Notes: generated by a model not told the origin, from the sequence alone. A stretch of DNA of 57,487 nt from Clostridia bacterium (GCA_017613735.1 JAGADF010000003.1:1-57487), one strand, 5' to 3'. Positions 1 to 9,949 are shown, counted from the first letter of the stretch. A program made the numbers and translations.

Positions 1-1718
1 CTTCGGCCGTCAGATGTTATTTTAAAACCAAGCGAGTTTTCACTGTTGGCTGTTACCTCAACTGTTGCTGCGTAGTCTTTTGATTGCTTGCCGTTTTCGA
101 AATGAACGCGTTCGCCCGTAAGATTTGCCGTTCCGCTGACATTATATGTTCCTGCGACCATTTCGGTTGTAAGTTTATCAGTAACCGGTTCGGTCTGAGT
201 TTGCGTTTCGGTTTCCGTTTCGGATTTGCTTTCGTCCTCGTTCAATCCCGCCAATTCATAAAGCACTGCACGCAGTCTGTCAATATATGCCTTGATGTCG
301 AAATCATCCGTATTCGTTTTTTTAGAGGTGCGTTCGATTATCTTTTCACCGACCTCATCGGGAATGTTTCCGTCATAAACAGGTGTATCGGGTTCGGATA
401 CATCCTCTTTTGTGTCGCTCTTGGATTCGTTTTCAGGTTTTGAATCAGTGTTTTCATCGGTCCTTTCAGAAGGTGTAGCACTATCTACTAAAGCACCATT
501 TGCCGATTTGTATGCTTCGGATATCTGATTAAGAGAATCTTCAAGTGTTTTAAAATCGCTGTCATCGTTAAGAAAATCCTTGACCTGCTGATCATCCCAG
601 CCGAGCATTGTTTGGAAAAGCTTGAAGTCCATTCCGCCTTTTTCGTTTTTAACAAAGGTGCCCGAAAGCAACGAGCCGTCATTAACATAATCGCTTACGG
701 ATGAAGCTACATAAGAAATAACTCCGAAGGCGTTTTCGCCCAAATCCTGCGCTTCCTTCGGTGTAAGCGATTTGTAGCCGCCTTCAAGAATCTTTTTGCC
801 TGTTTCTCCAATATCCTTGAGCCCGGTGCCGAGTCCCATTATTGAGAACACCTGACCAATCGGGGCAAATTGAGCCTCAGTTTTTTGAAGCGCTATAGCA
901 ATTTCATCTTCTTCGCCGTTGTTGTATATAATTGAGCCTGCCGTACCAACCTCAAGAACCGTATTAATTCCCGAGCAGACTATTCCGCCTGTCTGTGCTA
1001 TTGCACCGATAGTAGTGGTTGCCGGAGCGGCTGCAACTGCTATAACAAGACCTGCTGCCGTGCCGGCCGCCTTTAATCCAGTTGCAACCTGTACGGCGGT
1101 GTTTGCCTTATCGGCAATCGCTGTATATTCTGCACCTTCAAGAACTGCAAGAGCTTGTTTTAACTGAGCGTATGCGTGTTTCGAATCTGTTCCGAGTTGT
1201 TCGGCAAGTGTTCTTATACCTTTGCCCGAGGGAGCTGCGTCATAGGCGTCAACAATATCCTGAGCCCATTTTTTTGCACCGCCGTCATCTGCAGCGAATG
1301 CCGTTAATCCAAGTTCGAATGACGGAGTACCGATTTGGGCTGTTTTTAAGGTTGGTTTTTGGGTATATGACGATTTTTCAAATGTATCAGCCGCTTCACT
1401 TAATGCTCCTGCAAGCTGTTCACTGATTTCAAATGTTTCCACTGCCTTTGTCAGGGTGCCAACAAAATCCTTTGCGCTTTCTTTGTCCATATTTTCAGTA
1501 TCATAGAAAGCTATCTTGTCAAGGTATACTCTTGCGGTAAGATAATAGTCAACTGCAAGGGAGGCGGTAGCGTTCATTGCCTGCTCCGCTTCACTTGCCG
1601 CAGGTAAGGAAACCATAATTTTGCTGATGTTTCCTTTTTTGCCTGAGCATCCTGCAAAAACAGATAAAATTAATAATGCCGAGAGAAGAGTTGCTGTGAT
1701 TTTTTTAATGTGTTTCAT
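1..1718 (-). CDS. Secreted lipoprotein of unknown function, 3' end outside window
   Basis: The ATG at 1718 follows a strong GGAGG ribosome site. It opens with a lipoprotein signal: basic N-terminus, hydrophobic core, and lipobox FAGC with the lipid-bearing Cys at residue 24. About 572 codons are visible and the frame stays open to the window edge, so the C-terminus is missing. An Ala/Val-rich hydrophobic stretch lies near residues 215-240. Two low-complexity Ser/Glu/Asp/Thr linkers lie near residues 415-440 and 490-505, and probably separate surface domains. I do not recognise a family. A sigma-A-type promoter sits at 1793-1821. The protein is expected on the outer face of the membrane; substrate and partners are unknown. 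Confidence 0.85.
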   Translation of the reverse strand, partial: MKHIKKITATLLSALLILSVFAGCSGKKGNISKIMVSLPAASEAEQAMNATASLAVDYYLTARVYLDKIAFYDTENMDKESAKDFVGTLTKAVETFEISEQLAGALSEAADTFEKSSYTQKPTLKTAQIGTPSFELGLTAFAADDGGAKKWAQDIVDAYDAAPSGKGIRTLAEQLGTDSKHAYAQLKQALAVLEGAEYTAIADKANTAVQVATGLKAAGTAAGLVIAVAAAPATTTIGAIAQTGGIVCSGINTVLEVGTAGSIIYNNGEEDEIAIALQKTEAQFAPIGQVFSIMGLGTGLKDIGETGKKILEGGYKSLTPKEAQDLGENAFGVISYVASSVSDYVNDGSLLSGTFVKNEKGGMDFKLFQTMLGWDDQQVKDFLNDDSDFKTLEDSLNQISEAYKSANGALVDSATPSERTDENTDSKPENESKSDTKEDVSEPDTPVYDGNIPDEVGEKIIERTSKKTNTDDFDIKAYIDRLRAVLYELAGLNEDESKSETETETQTQTEPVTDKLTTEMVAGTYNVSGTANLTGERVHFENGKQSKDYAATVEVTANSENSLGFKITSDGR

Positions 1719-1792
1719 AGTAATTCCTCCATGATTATCTTTTGTGAATGTGCCGAGAAAAGCTTGAGTATACACAACATTCAACTGCCTTA

Positions 1793-1821
1793 ATTATACA
1801 GTAAGCATATATATGTGTCAA
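1793..1821 (-). promoter_or_regulatory. Sigma-A-type promoter for the lipoprotein gene
   Basis: Reading the minus strand, TTGACA (1821-1816), a 17-base spacer and TATAAT (1798-1793) form a consensus promoter about 75 bases upstream of the start at 1718. The bases before the -35 box (TTTTCG) match those before the promoter at 7087-7116. Confidence 0.85.
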
Positions 1822-1867
1822 CGAAAATAAGCAATTGGTTTGTCTCGGATAACATTCCAAAACTGTT

Positions 1868-1996
1868 TAACCTCAACCGCTAACCAACCACAAACCGGGC
1901 AAACGCCTCAACACCGCGGAACAATTCTTTAACATCTTAGACTTCCGCACCAATAAAGGAGCAAATCCGAGAGGATCTGCTCCTTAGTTTTTGTTT
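1868..1996 (+). repeat. Intergenic terminator-linked element, copy A
   Basis: This is the first of five related plus-strand elements in the window. It starts with an AACC-rich block (AACCGCTAACCAACC, 1875-1889). A stem GCGGAA/TTCCGC follows (1916-1921 with 1943-1948, 21-base loop), then ACCAA, and then a strong hairpin (about 1955-1983) with a T-tract. The last part is an intrinsic terminator in the plus direction. No gene on the plus strand feeds into it: the lipoprotein gene reads away and the next gene is convergent. It may therefore be an independent small RNA or a repeat with its own terminator. It accounts for most of the 1719-2135 gap. Confidence 0.6.
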
Positions 1997-2084
1997 TTCA
2001 GGCAAAAGGGCACCTTTTAAATATTATTTCTATGCGGTTTCATAATACCGGGGTAGCTGTATCAACCAACACTCCCTCAAAGAA

Positions 2085-2118
2085 ATCAGGCAGGGATTTT
2101 CCCTGCCTGATAATTTTT
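2085..2118. terminator. Bidirectional intrinsic terminator
   Basis: A 12-bp perfect stem (2085-2096 with 2100-2111) with a 3-base loop lies 25 bases beyond the stop of the wall protein gene. T-rich runs occur on both sides, so it can end the minus-strand wall-protein transcript. Confidence 0.8.
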
Positions 2119-2135
2119 ATTCTCTTGTCAGCTGA

Positions 2136-5100
2136 TTATTCCTGCTCTTCTCTTGTGCCGCGTTTCTTTGTGTAGAAAAGGTCAATTGACATAAAGCCGA
2201 AGAGTGAAATCATCATAAGCCAGAGGAGAAGTCTGACATCAAACTCATTGCCGGTCTTGGGAATCTCAACCTTTTCGGCAGGAACTGCGGGTGCATCCGC
2301 CTTAGCGATTTCAAGTTGCATTTCGCTTACGCCGTCATCAAAAACAACCGTAACTGTGTGGTTGCCTACGCTTAATTCTTCAAGCGTATCGGCATCAAGC
2401 GTGATAACCGTACTGCCTGCCTTGGCGTCAACCTCAACCTCTTTGCCGTCGATGAGAACCTTTACGAAGTGAGCAAAGCAATCCTTGTCGTCATAGCTTC
2501 TCTTGATTGTAATGACAAGCGATTTGCCGCTTCCCTTTGTCCAGGTGAGCTTTGTTCCGTTCTTGCTTAAGTATTCGGGAATCTCAGTCGCCTTGAAGGT
2601 TGCGGTATAGGTCTTATCGCCCGTTACCTTGTCGATTTCTTCATCCCAGCCGTCAAAGGCGTAGGTGTATTTACCGTCGGAGGCCTTTGTCGGTGTTACG
2701 AATGTAAATTCGGGAGTTTCGCCGTAGGGAACGATGCTAGTCTGAAGAACGGTGCCATCCTCGTTAACGAACTTGATTTCGTATTCGTTTACCGTTTCGG
2801 TATATGTCGCAGTGTATGTCGCATCACACGTTACGGTTTCGATTTCGTTGTCCCATCCGCCGAAAGCGTATGTGAATTCAGCCGTTTTTTCCTTGGTCGG
2901 TTTTTCGCCCTTGAATACAGGTGTTTCACCGTATTCAATTTCCTCTGACTGAAGAACAGTTCCGTCCTCGTCAACAAAATCAATCTTGTACTTATTGACC
3001 GTATTTGTATAAGTAGCGTTATAGATTATGTTGCTGACAGTAGAGGAATCGTCCTTAACCCACGCTTTGAAGGTGTAGGTGTACTGCTTATCTGCTCCCT
3101 TTTCGGGATGGTCGGTGATTGTCGGCTCGGCTTCGTCCTCGGCAAAGGTTTTCTTTGCGAATTCGCTTCCGTCGTCATCAAGCCATGTAACCGTATAGAG
3201 CGCCTTGATTCTTACCGAAATGCTGTCGCCTAAAAAGCTCTGGTGATTGTTGTCGCCGATATATCTTACGTGAACATTGTAGTCACCGACATCGCTTGCT
3301 GTAGGGATATCCGTTGACCAGTCGCCGTCACCGAGTTTGTATTCAACACGCGTGTAGCCGTCGGGAAGAGTCGAGGGAGCCGAAACGAGCTCCTGATCCT
3401 TTCCGTTTTCGACAAGTGTGTTTGCCGTGGGCTTTTCGGAAGAAGAAGGAGTCGGAGCGTCCGCTCTGCCTATGCCTAAGATACCCGTCTGATACGTTAC
3501 CTTGTAGTTGCCCTGATTTTCTTCACCCGAAGGTGTGATTGTGTAGTTGCCGAAATTGCTTCCCTTTTCACGGCTGAGGGTGTAATCAACCTTATCATTA
3601 CCGACAAGCCCCGTAACGGTTGCCGTGAGTTCGGGTTCGTTGTCGCCGTATTTGATATTGATATCGTCTGCCTTTACGGTAACACCCTTGCGCTTGATTG
3701 TCAGCTTGCCCGCAACTGTTGTTATATTGTAGTTTTCCGTTCTGTCTTCATTGCCGTTCATAACCTTGTAGTCCGAAGCAACGGGGTTATTGCCGTTTGA
3801 AGTGTCCGCAACATTCCTGACACTGCCCGAAGCGGTGGCTGAAAGTGTATCAGCGCCCTGCAACTGACCGCTTGTGACGGTAACGGTATTATTTGAATGG
3901 CTGTTGCCGTCATAGGTCCATTCTTCACTTGCGGCAGTTATTGTAATTGCAACTTTTTTGATTGTCAGCTTACCTTTTACATAAGTGATATCATAGTTAT
4001 CCGTGCTGTTGCCGATCTGGGCATTTGACGGAACAATAGCATTCTCATATTCTCCGGCATTGGTTTCCTGACTGAAAAGAGTAATCTGAGTAACATTATC
4101 GGAGCCGACAAGTCCCGATACTTCAATCTTGGAATCCAGACCTGTTGTATAAACAGTATCGCCTTCACCCTGAATATTGCCGTTATATGTGTATTCCTTA
4201 TCTTTAGCGGTGATTGTGAGTTTTGCCTTGCTTATTGTGAACTTTTTTTCAAATGTGAAAGAGTTGCTTGTTATTGTAACAACCGCCTTGTACTCACCTG
4301 CGTTAACCGTGTCGGTAACAGATGAATAAGAGTTGCCCGGTTTTTTCTGATAGCTGACGGAATACTCGTCAGTGCCGAGAGTTTTTCCGCCGAAAGTAAC
4401 TTCACTTACTGTCGGGTGCTGATTACTTCCGTTATATGTGAATGTATCCGAACCAACCCATGTAACGCTGAACTCAATCTTTGCGGGCCAGTTGGCAATT
4501 GTCGGTTCTGTATCGTAAGCAAATCCCTTGAGATGCGGATAGAATAAACATCCGTCTGCATTTGCCTTTGTAAGCCAGATTGATGTATCGGTAAACGCCA
4601 TATTGTCAAGCGCATTTCCGCCGGTCATTTCGGCTGTGGTGAGACCTATGGCTTTGTTAGTGTCATCGTCTGCGCCTTGTACGGCGCCGATATCACCGCA
4701 GACAGATTTATCGTAAAAACTGTTTTCGGTTACACCTTTTGCAAAGTTTCTTCCGGAAACACCGCCGACAGCCCAACCGCCGCTGACAGAGCCGATGTTA
4801 TAACAGTCAGTAACTGTTTTTTGATTTTCTCCGACAATACCGCCCGTTTCAGAGGTACCGATTATAACTCCGGTATTAAAACAATTCTTAATAATACCTT
4901 GTTCGCTAGCTCCGGTAACACCGCCTGTATACGACGCGTCTGAGACTGAACCGGTGTTATAACAACTTTCAATCGTTCCCGAATAAATATAACCAATTAC
5001 TCCGCCGGCTTTGGAACCATCTCCCGTCGCAGAAACGGAGGCGGTGTTATAGCAATTAGTAACTGTGCAGGCTGAGGTTCTTCCAATAACACCTCCGGCT

Positions 5101-7034
5101 TTGGTATCATCTCCCGTCGCAGAAACGGAGGCGGTGTTATAGCAGTTTGTAACTGTGCCGCTTTCGGTTATTCCGACAACTCCGCCGATTACAGCACCTT
5201 CTTCCGTTGCAGAAACGCAACCGGTGTTATAGCAGTTTGTAACTGTGCCGCTTTCGGTTATTCCGACAACTCCGCCAACAATGATTTTACCGTTAATTTT
5301 GCCGTCTTCAAGTCCGACATTCTGAACTATTCCGCCTGAACCGACATAGCCGAAAAGACCGACATAATCCATCGAACAATCGTCGGGAGTACTCAGACCC
5401 CTTATAACATAGCCCTGACCGTCAAAAACACCTGTGTATTTGTTTGAATATTTACCTATCGGAGTCCAGTCGGTTGCGTAGTCCTCATCGTTCAGGTCAT
5501 TTTTGCAGATTATATTATTTTCGAGTTTTCCGTAAGCGTCTGTCTGACCGCTGTTTACTTTTTCGGCGAATGCCTTCAACGTGCCGTAGTCCGTAATCTG
5601 ATACGGGTCAGTGGCCGTTCCCTTGCCTTTAAGCGGTTTGTAGTTATAATGCCATTCGGCGTTTATAAACGTGCCATTATCAGTTGTGGAAATCGACATA
5701 TTTTCCCTGTCAGTTTCACTGCCTGTGTAATAAACTTCGGTCAAAGCACCGCAGTCCTCAAATGCACTAACTTCAACTGTTGTGGTGTTTTTATCAAGAT
5801 AAACAGTTGTTAATGCTGAACAGGAATTGAATGTGCGTCCCTTAATTGTCTTTACGCCTGAAGGAATGGATATGCTTTTCAGATTATAGCAACCGGAAAA
5901 TACGCCGCGCCCTATTTCTGTTACGGTGCTCGGAATAGAAATTTCTGACAGTTCTTCCCAGCAACCTTGAAAAGCAAAACCGCCAATTTCTGTCAGCCCT
6001 TCGGGCAGATTAATCGCTTTCAGATTAAAGCATCCTATAAATGCGCCATATCCGATTCTTTTAATGCTGTCCGGTAAAGAAACTGTTTCAATATTCTCGC
6101 AAAGGTCAAATAAATAATCTCCTACACTCGTTATCCCGTCGCCTATATTAACGGTTTTGATGTTTGTATTCTTAAAGAATGGGGTATCCGATGTGTAATT
6201 CCACATATCGCCCGAACCGAAGATATTAACCGTGTCGCCGTCAAGGCAATAGAAAACATTGTCGCCGATTTTTCCCATCTGACAGTTATAATGCCATTTG
6301 GCGTTTATGAAAGAATCGTTTTTTTCTGTAGAAATCGACATGTTACCCCTGTCGGTTTCACTGCCCGTGTAATAAACATTGGTCAGATTATTGCACTGGT
6401 AAAACACGCTTCTTTCGACTGTTGTTGTGTTTTTGTCGAGATAAACCGCTGTCAATGCTGAGCAATTTTCGAATGTACTACTTTCAATTGTCTTTACACC
6501 TGAAGGAATGGATATGCTTGTCAGTTTTTCGCAATCAGAAAATGCACCGTCACCAATTGTTGTTACAGTGCTTGGAATAATGATTGTTGTCAGTTTTCTA
6601 TTACAACTTTGGAAAGCATTGCCATCTATTGTCGTCAGCCCTTCGGGCAGATTGATTGTTGTCAGATTGAAGCAGTTTAAAAATGCGCAAAGCCCGATTG
6701 TCCTGATGCTGTCCGGGAGTGAAACTTTTTCCATATTATTGCAATTCTGAAAAACAAAATTGCCGACACCTGTTATACCGTCGCCTATGCTGACAGTTTT
6801 TATATCCCCGTTGTAATAGAATGGAGATTTTGTCGATGTGTAATTCCACATATCGCTCGAACCGCTTATGGTAAGCGTACCTGTATCGCTGTCGAAAGAC
6901 CAGGTAACATTGTCACCGATATCGCCGCTCGCATCAAGCGCAAACACCTCAAAAGGCATTACCGAAAAAACGGATAGTACCATTACAAGCGACAAAACTA
7001 TTGCCATAGCTTTTTTTGAAACTGTTTTTTTCAT
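2136..7034 (-). CDS. Wall-anchored BspA-type leucine-rich-repeat surface protein
   Basis: A 1632-residue secreted protein. The start at 7034 is chosen over an upstream in-frame start because GGAGGAAGAATT precedes it and a Sec signal peptide follows at once. Domains in order, with approximate residues: two blocks of BspA-like leucine-rich repeats (45-245 and 265-465, with SIPSGVKTI and LPEGLTTI type units); GLUG-like repeats (568-780, GGVVGITESGTVTNCYN type); MBG-like beta domains (845-1195, KLTI...YTYNG pattern); and Listeria-Bacteroides (InlB) type repeats (1275-1480). The C-terminus is a sortase signal, IPKTG (1591-1595), then a membrane helix and a KKR tail. Known relatives act as surface adhesins; no catalytic residues are seen. 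GLUG units at 5030-5290 are near-identical in DNA, so copy number may vary. Confidence 0.93.
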   Translation of the reverse strand: MKKTVSKKAMAIVLSLVMVLSVFSVMPFEVFALDASGDIGDNVTWSFDSDTGTLTISGSSDMWNYTSTKSPFYYNGDIKTVSIGDGITGVGNFVFQNCNNMEKVSLPDSIRTIGLCAFLNCFNLTTINLPEGLTTIDGNAFQSCNRKLTTIIIPSTVTTIGDGAFSDCEKLTSISIPSGVKTIESSTFENCSALTAVYLDKNTTTVERSVFYQCNNLTNVYYTGSETDRGNMSISTEKNDSFINAKWHYNCQMGKIGDNVFYCLDGDTVNIFGSGDMWNYTSDTPFFKNTNIKTVNIGDGITSVGDYLFDLCENIETVSLPDSIKRIGYGAFIGCFNLKAINLPEGLTEIGGFAFQGCWEELSEISIPSTVTEIGRGVFSGCYNLKSISIPSGVKTIKGRTFNSCSALTTVYLDKNTTTVEVSAFEDCGALTEVYYTGSETDRENMSISTTDNGTFINAEWHYNYKPLKGKGTATDPYQITDYGTLKAFAEKVNSGQTDAYGKLENNIICKNDLNDEDYATDWTPIGKYSNKYTGVFDGQGYVIRGLSTPDDCSMDYVGLFGYVGSGGIVQNVGLEDGKINGKIIVGGVVGITESGTVTNCYNTGCVSATEEGAVIGGVVGITESGTVTNCYNTASVSATGDDTKAGGVIGRTSACTVTNCYNTASVSATGDGSKAGGVIGYIYSGTIESCYNTGSVSDASYTGGVTGASEQGIIKNCFNTGVIIGTSETGGIVGENQKTVTDCYNIGSVSGGWAVGGVSGRNFAKGVTENSFYDKSVCGDIGAVQGADDDTNKAIGLTTAEMTGGNALDNMAFTDTSIWLTKANADGCLFYPHLKGFAYDTEPTIANWPAKIEFSVTWVGSDTFTYNGSNQHPTVSEVTFGGKTLGTDEYSVSYQKKPGNSYSSVTDTVNAGEYKAVVTITSNSFTFEKKFTISKAKLTITAKDKEYTYNGNIQGEGDTVYTTGLDSKIEVSGLVGSDNVTQITLFSQETNAGEYENAIVPSNAQIGNSTDNYDITYVKGKLTIKKVAITITAASEEWTYDGNSHSNNTVTVTSGQLQGADTLSATASGSVRNVADTSNGNNPVASDYKVMNGNEDRTENYNITTVAGKLTIKRKGVTVKADDINIKYGDNEPELTATVTGLVGNDKVDYTLSREKGSNFGNYTITPSGEENQGNYKVTYQTGILGIGRADAPTPSSSEKPTANTLVENGKDQELVSAPSTLPDGYTRVEYKLGDGDWSTDIPTASDVGDYNVHVRYIGDNNHQSFLGDSISVRIKALYTVTWLDDDGSEFAKKTFAEDEAEPTITDHPEKGADKQYTYTFKAWVKDDSSTVSNIIYNATYTNTVNKYKIDFVDEDGTVLQSEEIEYGETPVFKGEKPTKEKTAEFTYAFGGWDNEIETVTCDATYTATYTETVNEYEIKFVNEDGTVLQTSIVPYGETPEFTFVTPTKASDGKYTYAFDGWDEEIDKVTGDKTYTATFKATEIPEYLSKNGTKLTWTKGSGKSLVITIKRSYDDKDCFAHFVKVLIDGKEVEVDAKAGSTVITLDADTLEELSVGNHTVTVVFDDGVSEMQLEIAKADAPAVPAEKVEIPKTGNEFDVRLLLWLMMISLFGFMSIDLFYTKKRGTREEQE

Positions 7035-7086
7035 AATTCTTCCTCCCGAAAAGTTAATAGGGGAAACGAAAAAAATATACACAATC

Positions 7087-7116
7087 ATTATACTATATAA
7101 TTCACTCCGCTGTCAA
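7087..7116 (-). promoter_or_regulatory. Sigma-A-type promoter for the LRR surface protein
   Basis: On the minus strand TTGACA (7116-7111), an 18-base spacer and TATAAT (7092-7087) precede the gene starting at 7034 by about 50 bases. Confidence 0.85.
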
Positions 7117-7181
7117 CGAAAACGAACACCGCCAAAACACTTTTAATCCCGCGTTAATTCCTGAAAACTCAAAAGGGCGCA

Positions 7182-7306
7182 CACTTCAACCGCTAACCAA
7201 CCACAAAACGCACAAAGCCCCAAACACTGCGGAACAATTCTTTACCATCTCGCACTCTCGCACCAAGTAAGAGCATATCCGTTCGGATATGCTCTTATCT
7301 TTTTGT
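7182..7306 (+). repeat. Intergenic terminator-linked element, copy B
   Basis: The AACC-rich block (7189-7203) matches copy A exactly over AACCGCTAACCAACC. The next stretch, GCGGAACAATTCTTTA, also matches copy A. The 3' half (CTCTCGCACCAAG) and the terminator hairpin (13-bp stem, 7268-7280 with 7285-7297, GTTC loop, T-tract) match copy D instead. The internal stem is therefore imperfect here, and the copy looks like a mosaic of A and D. Confidence 0.6.
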
Positions 7307-7319
7307 GTTTTGTTTGGAT

Positions 7320-7460
7320 ACGGCATTAAACCCGATAACCGCAACCGTCAACCAACCCAAAAACGAACAAAGCGCGGACGCTCTAAATGACAGATTCTGC
7401 AAGGTGAGCACTTCCGCACCAAAAAAGCAGGATTGAAAGTGATTTCAATCCTGCTTTAGT
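7320..7460 (+). repeat. Intergenic terminator-linked element, copy C
   Basis: Directly follows copy B. It has the AACC block (7337-7356), the stem GCGGA/TCCGC (7374-7378 with 7413-7417), then ACCAA, then a 15-bp perfect hairpin (7424-7438 with 7443-7457). It is nearly identical to copy E through ACCAA, but the terminal hairpin sequence is unrelated. Read on the minus strand, the hairpin is followed by six T, so it can also end the sulfatase transcript, which stops at 7478. Copies B and C occupy most of the 7117-7477 gap. Confidence 0.6.
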
Positions 7461-7477
7461 TATTGTTTGTTTTTATA

Positions 7478-8809
7478 TTATAGCGTCAGGCTGTAATTCT
7501 TTGCGAACTTTTCATCCCACGTGTTTTCAATACCGTTTCTCCAGTCAAGAGCGGCTTTTTTTAACTGTTCGCAAAGTTCGGGCATATCCCCGGCGAGGTT
7601 GATCTTTTCTCCGGGATCCTTGCTCAGATCCGAAAGCCAGACGGGAGCCGCAACGCCTTCGTCCTCGGTCAGATGTCCGTTAATTACAAGCTTGTAGTCG
7701 CCGTATCTTACCGCTGTCTGATCTTCCATTTCCCAGAAAAGATATTCGTGAGTGCAGTCGGCGGTTCCTTTAAGCATAGAAAGAAGGCTCACACCGTCAA
7801 TTTCGTATTTGTCGGTATCTGCTCCGCAGGCTTCGAGAATTGTCGGGAAAATATCGGTAGCTATATGCGCATTGTCAACCGTACGGGGTGTGATATTATT
7901 ACCCCACGAAAGAATTGCCGGTATTCTTATTCCGCCCTCAAAAAGACTGAATTTATGTCCCTTGAATTTGCCCGTCGTACCGCCGTAATAAGGATCCTCG
8001 GTTCCGTCGAGCCAGTTGCGGCTCTCCCTTGACGGTCCGTTATCGCTCTGGAAATAGATTATTGTGTCCTCATAAAGTCCAAACTGTTTAAGGGTATCTG
8101 CTATCTCCCCTACTCCGTCGTCAACGGCGCTTATCATTGCTGCCATAATCTGTCTGTCCCACGGCAGATCGGGAAAGCGCTCAAGATATTTTTCGGGAGC
8201 GTGCATAGGATAGTGCGGCGCATTATACGCCACATACAGGAAAAACGGCTCGTCCTTATGACGGTCGATAAAATCAACGCTCTTTCTCGTGATACGCTCG
8301 GTGAGGTATTCGCCGTTCGAATAAACCTCTTCCTCATTTTCCCACAGGTCGTGGGTGGGATTTGAACCACCGTCTGCCATACCGTAATAAAAAATGTGCG
8401 AATAATAATCAAGGCAGCCCGCAAGAAAGCCGCTGAATTCGTCAAAACCGTTGGAATTGGGACGGCATTCCTCCTTTAATCCCAGATGCCATTTACCACA
8501 GATTCCCGTCGCATAACCTTCTTTTTTAAGCGCGGTTGCAAGCGTAGGCACCTTCGGAGTCAGTCCGCTTGCTTTTCTGTGACCTGCGAGAATAGCTCTT
8601 ACTCCGGCATTACCGGGATATCTGCCCGTAAGAAGCGCTGCTCTTGAAGGCGAACAGACGGGAGAAGCGGAATACATTGACGAAAAGCGAATTCCGTTTT
8701 CGGCCAGAGCGTCAAGATTCGGCGTTTTCAAATCAGAAGAACCCATACAGCCCAGATCGCCGTAGCCCTGATCGTCGGTGAGAATGATTATTACGTTAGG
8801 TTTTTTCAT
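7478..8809 (-). CDS. Sulfatase, Cys-type, arylsulfatase family
   Basis: A 443-residue sulfatase of the alkaline-phosphatase-like superfamily, hydrolysing sulfate esters of glycans or small molecules. The N-terminus shows metal-binding Asp12-Asp13 (ILTDDQG). The activation motif CSPSR has Cys52 as the residue converted to formylglycine, followed by ALLTGR. Further conserved motifs are GKWHLG and QSDNGP. There is no signal peptide, so it should act in the cytoplasm on imported sulfated substrates. The Cys-type motif fits modification by the anaerobic maturase encoded divergently at 8891. Length is usual for the family, though shorter than sulfatases with a large C-terminal subdomain. The exact substrate cannot be read from sequence. 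Confidence 0.94.
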   Translation of the reverse strand: MKKPNVIIILTDDQGYGDLGCMGSSDLKTPNLDALAENGIRFSSMYSASPVCSPSRAALLTGRYPGNAGVRAILAGHRKASGLTPKVPTLATALKKEGYATGICGKWHLGLKEECRPNSNGFDEFSGFLAGCLDYYSHIFYYGMADGGSNPTHDLWENEEEVYSNGEYLTERITRKSVDFIDRHKDEPFFLYVAYNAPHYPMHAPEKYLERFPDLPWDRQIMAAMISAVDDGVGEIADTLKQFGLYEDTIIYFQSDNGPSRESRNWLDGTEDPYYGGTTGKFKGHKFSLFEGGIRIPAILSWGNNITPRTVDNAHIATDIFPTILEACGADTDKYEIDGVSLLSMLKGTADCTHEYLFWEMEDQTAVRYGDYKLVINGHLTEDEGVAAPVWLSDLSKDPGEKINLAGDMPELCEQLKKAALDWRNGIENTWDEKFAKNYSLTL

Positions 8810-8848
8810 AAAAATACCCTCAAACAGTTTATTTTTCCTTACAAATAT

Positions 8849-8876
8849 ATTATACTTTAATCACAAATCAAGTCAA
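8849..8876 (-). promoter_or_regulatory. Promoter of the sulfatase gene
   Basis: On the minus strand TTGACT (8876-8871), a 16-base spacer and TATAAT (8854-8849) lie 40 bases before the sulfatase start. The maturase gene starts only 14 bases beyond the -35 box on the other strand, so the two genes share an 81-base divergent region. Confidence 0.75.
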
Positions 8877-8890
8877 TAGGAAATAAGATT

Positions 8891-9949
8891 ATGAACACTC
8901 TCACGTTACTTGTCAAGCCTGCCGCAGGGCTGTGTAACATGAACTGTACATACTGCTTTTACAAAGCGGCAAGCGAAACGAGAGAAAACCGCATAATGAC
9001 AGACGAAACCGTTGACGTGCTGATACAAAGAATCAAAGAGTATCGGCCGTCGGCTCTGTCAATTATGTTTCAGGGCGGCGAGCCGACGCTGGCAGGACTT
9101 GAATTCTTTGAACGCTTTATCGGTAAAATTAAAAAGAGCATAACCTGCCCGGTTTTCTTTGCTCTTCAGACAAACGGAATTATGATTGATGAAGGCTTTG
9201 CGGAATTCTTAAAGAAAAACCGTTTTTTAGTCGGCATTTCGCTCGACGGCAACCGAAAGACAAATGACAGATACCGTCTTGACAAAAACGGTCACAGCGT
9301 TTTTGACAGCGTATTAAATGCAATTAGCGTACTTGAAAGGTATGACGTTGATTTTAATATACTTGCGGTTATCGACAGTAAAAACGCAAATGACGTTGAA
9401 GAAACCTATGGGTTTTTCAAAGAGCTGGACTTCGGATATTTACAGTTTATTCCCTGTGTTGACGAAGACAGCGGCGTGTCCCTTTTGCCGGGAGAATATG
9501 AAGCTTTTCTTAAAAAGAGCTTTGACCTCTGGTATGACGATTTTATCAGCGGTAAGTACGTTTCAATACGTCATATTGACAATTACATAAATATTCTTAT
9601 GGGTAATCCGCCCGAAAACTGCGCCATGTGCGGCGTGTGCGGAAATTACTTCGTAATTGAAGCAAACGGTGATATTTATCCCTGCGATTTTTACTGCAAG
9701 GATGAATATCTCCTCGGCTCGGTTTATAACGAAAAGCCGTTTGAAGCAAGCAAAAAGCAGAAGGCCTTTATTGAGCAGTCACTTCTTATTCACGAAAGGT
9801 GCCGGGACTGCAAATACTATCCGCTTTGCAGGGGCGGCTGCCGCCGTGACAGAGGCGACAGCCTGACCGAAAACATTTATTGCGACGCATACAAAAGCTT
9901 TTTCGACTATTCAATTGAAAGAATGAGAAGGATAGCAGATTCGCTGTAA
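8891..9949 (+). CDS. Anaerobic sulfatase-maturating enzyme (radical SAM/SPASM)
   Basis: A 352-residue radical SAM enzyme that oxidises the active-site Cys of sulfatases to formylglycine. The first iron-sulfur cluster motif is C15-x3-C19-x2-C22 (CNMNCTYC). GGEPTL follows near residue 63. The C-terminal half carries the SPASM cysteines: CGVCGNYF, YPCDFYC, CRDCKYYPLC and GGC, which bind auxiliary clusters. It matches the AslB/anSME family in length and layout. Divergent pairing with a Cys-type sulfatase supports the function directly. AGGAAATAAG before the ATG serves as ribosome site. The cytoplasmic location matches the signal-less sulfatase. Confidence 0.93.
   Translation: MNTLTLLVKPAAGLCNMNCTYCFYKAASETRENRIMTDETVDVLIQRIKEYRPSALSIMFQGGEPTLAGLEFFERFIGKIKKSITCPVFFALQTNGIMIDEGFAEFLKKNRFLVGISLDGNRKTNDRYRLDKNGHSVFDSVLNAISVLERYDVDFNILAVIDSKNANDVEETYGFFKELDFGYLQFIPCVDEDSGVSLLPGEYEAFLKKSFDLWYDDFISGKYVSIRHIDNYINILMGNPPENCAMCGVCGNYFVIEANGDIYPCDFYCKDEYLLGSVYNEKPFEASKKQKAFIEQSLLIHERCRDCKYYPLCRGGCRRDRGDSLTENIYCDAYKSFFDYSIERMRRIADSL

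Noticed and set aside
7384-7423. Elements C/E as T-box leaders
   Set aside because: The GGTG...CACC segment recalls an antiterminator, but the T-box consensus is absent and no aminoacyl-tRNA synthetase or transporter gene follows.
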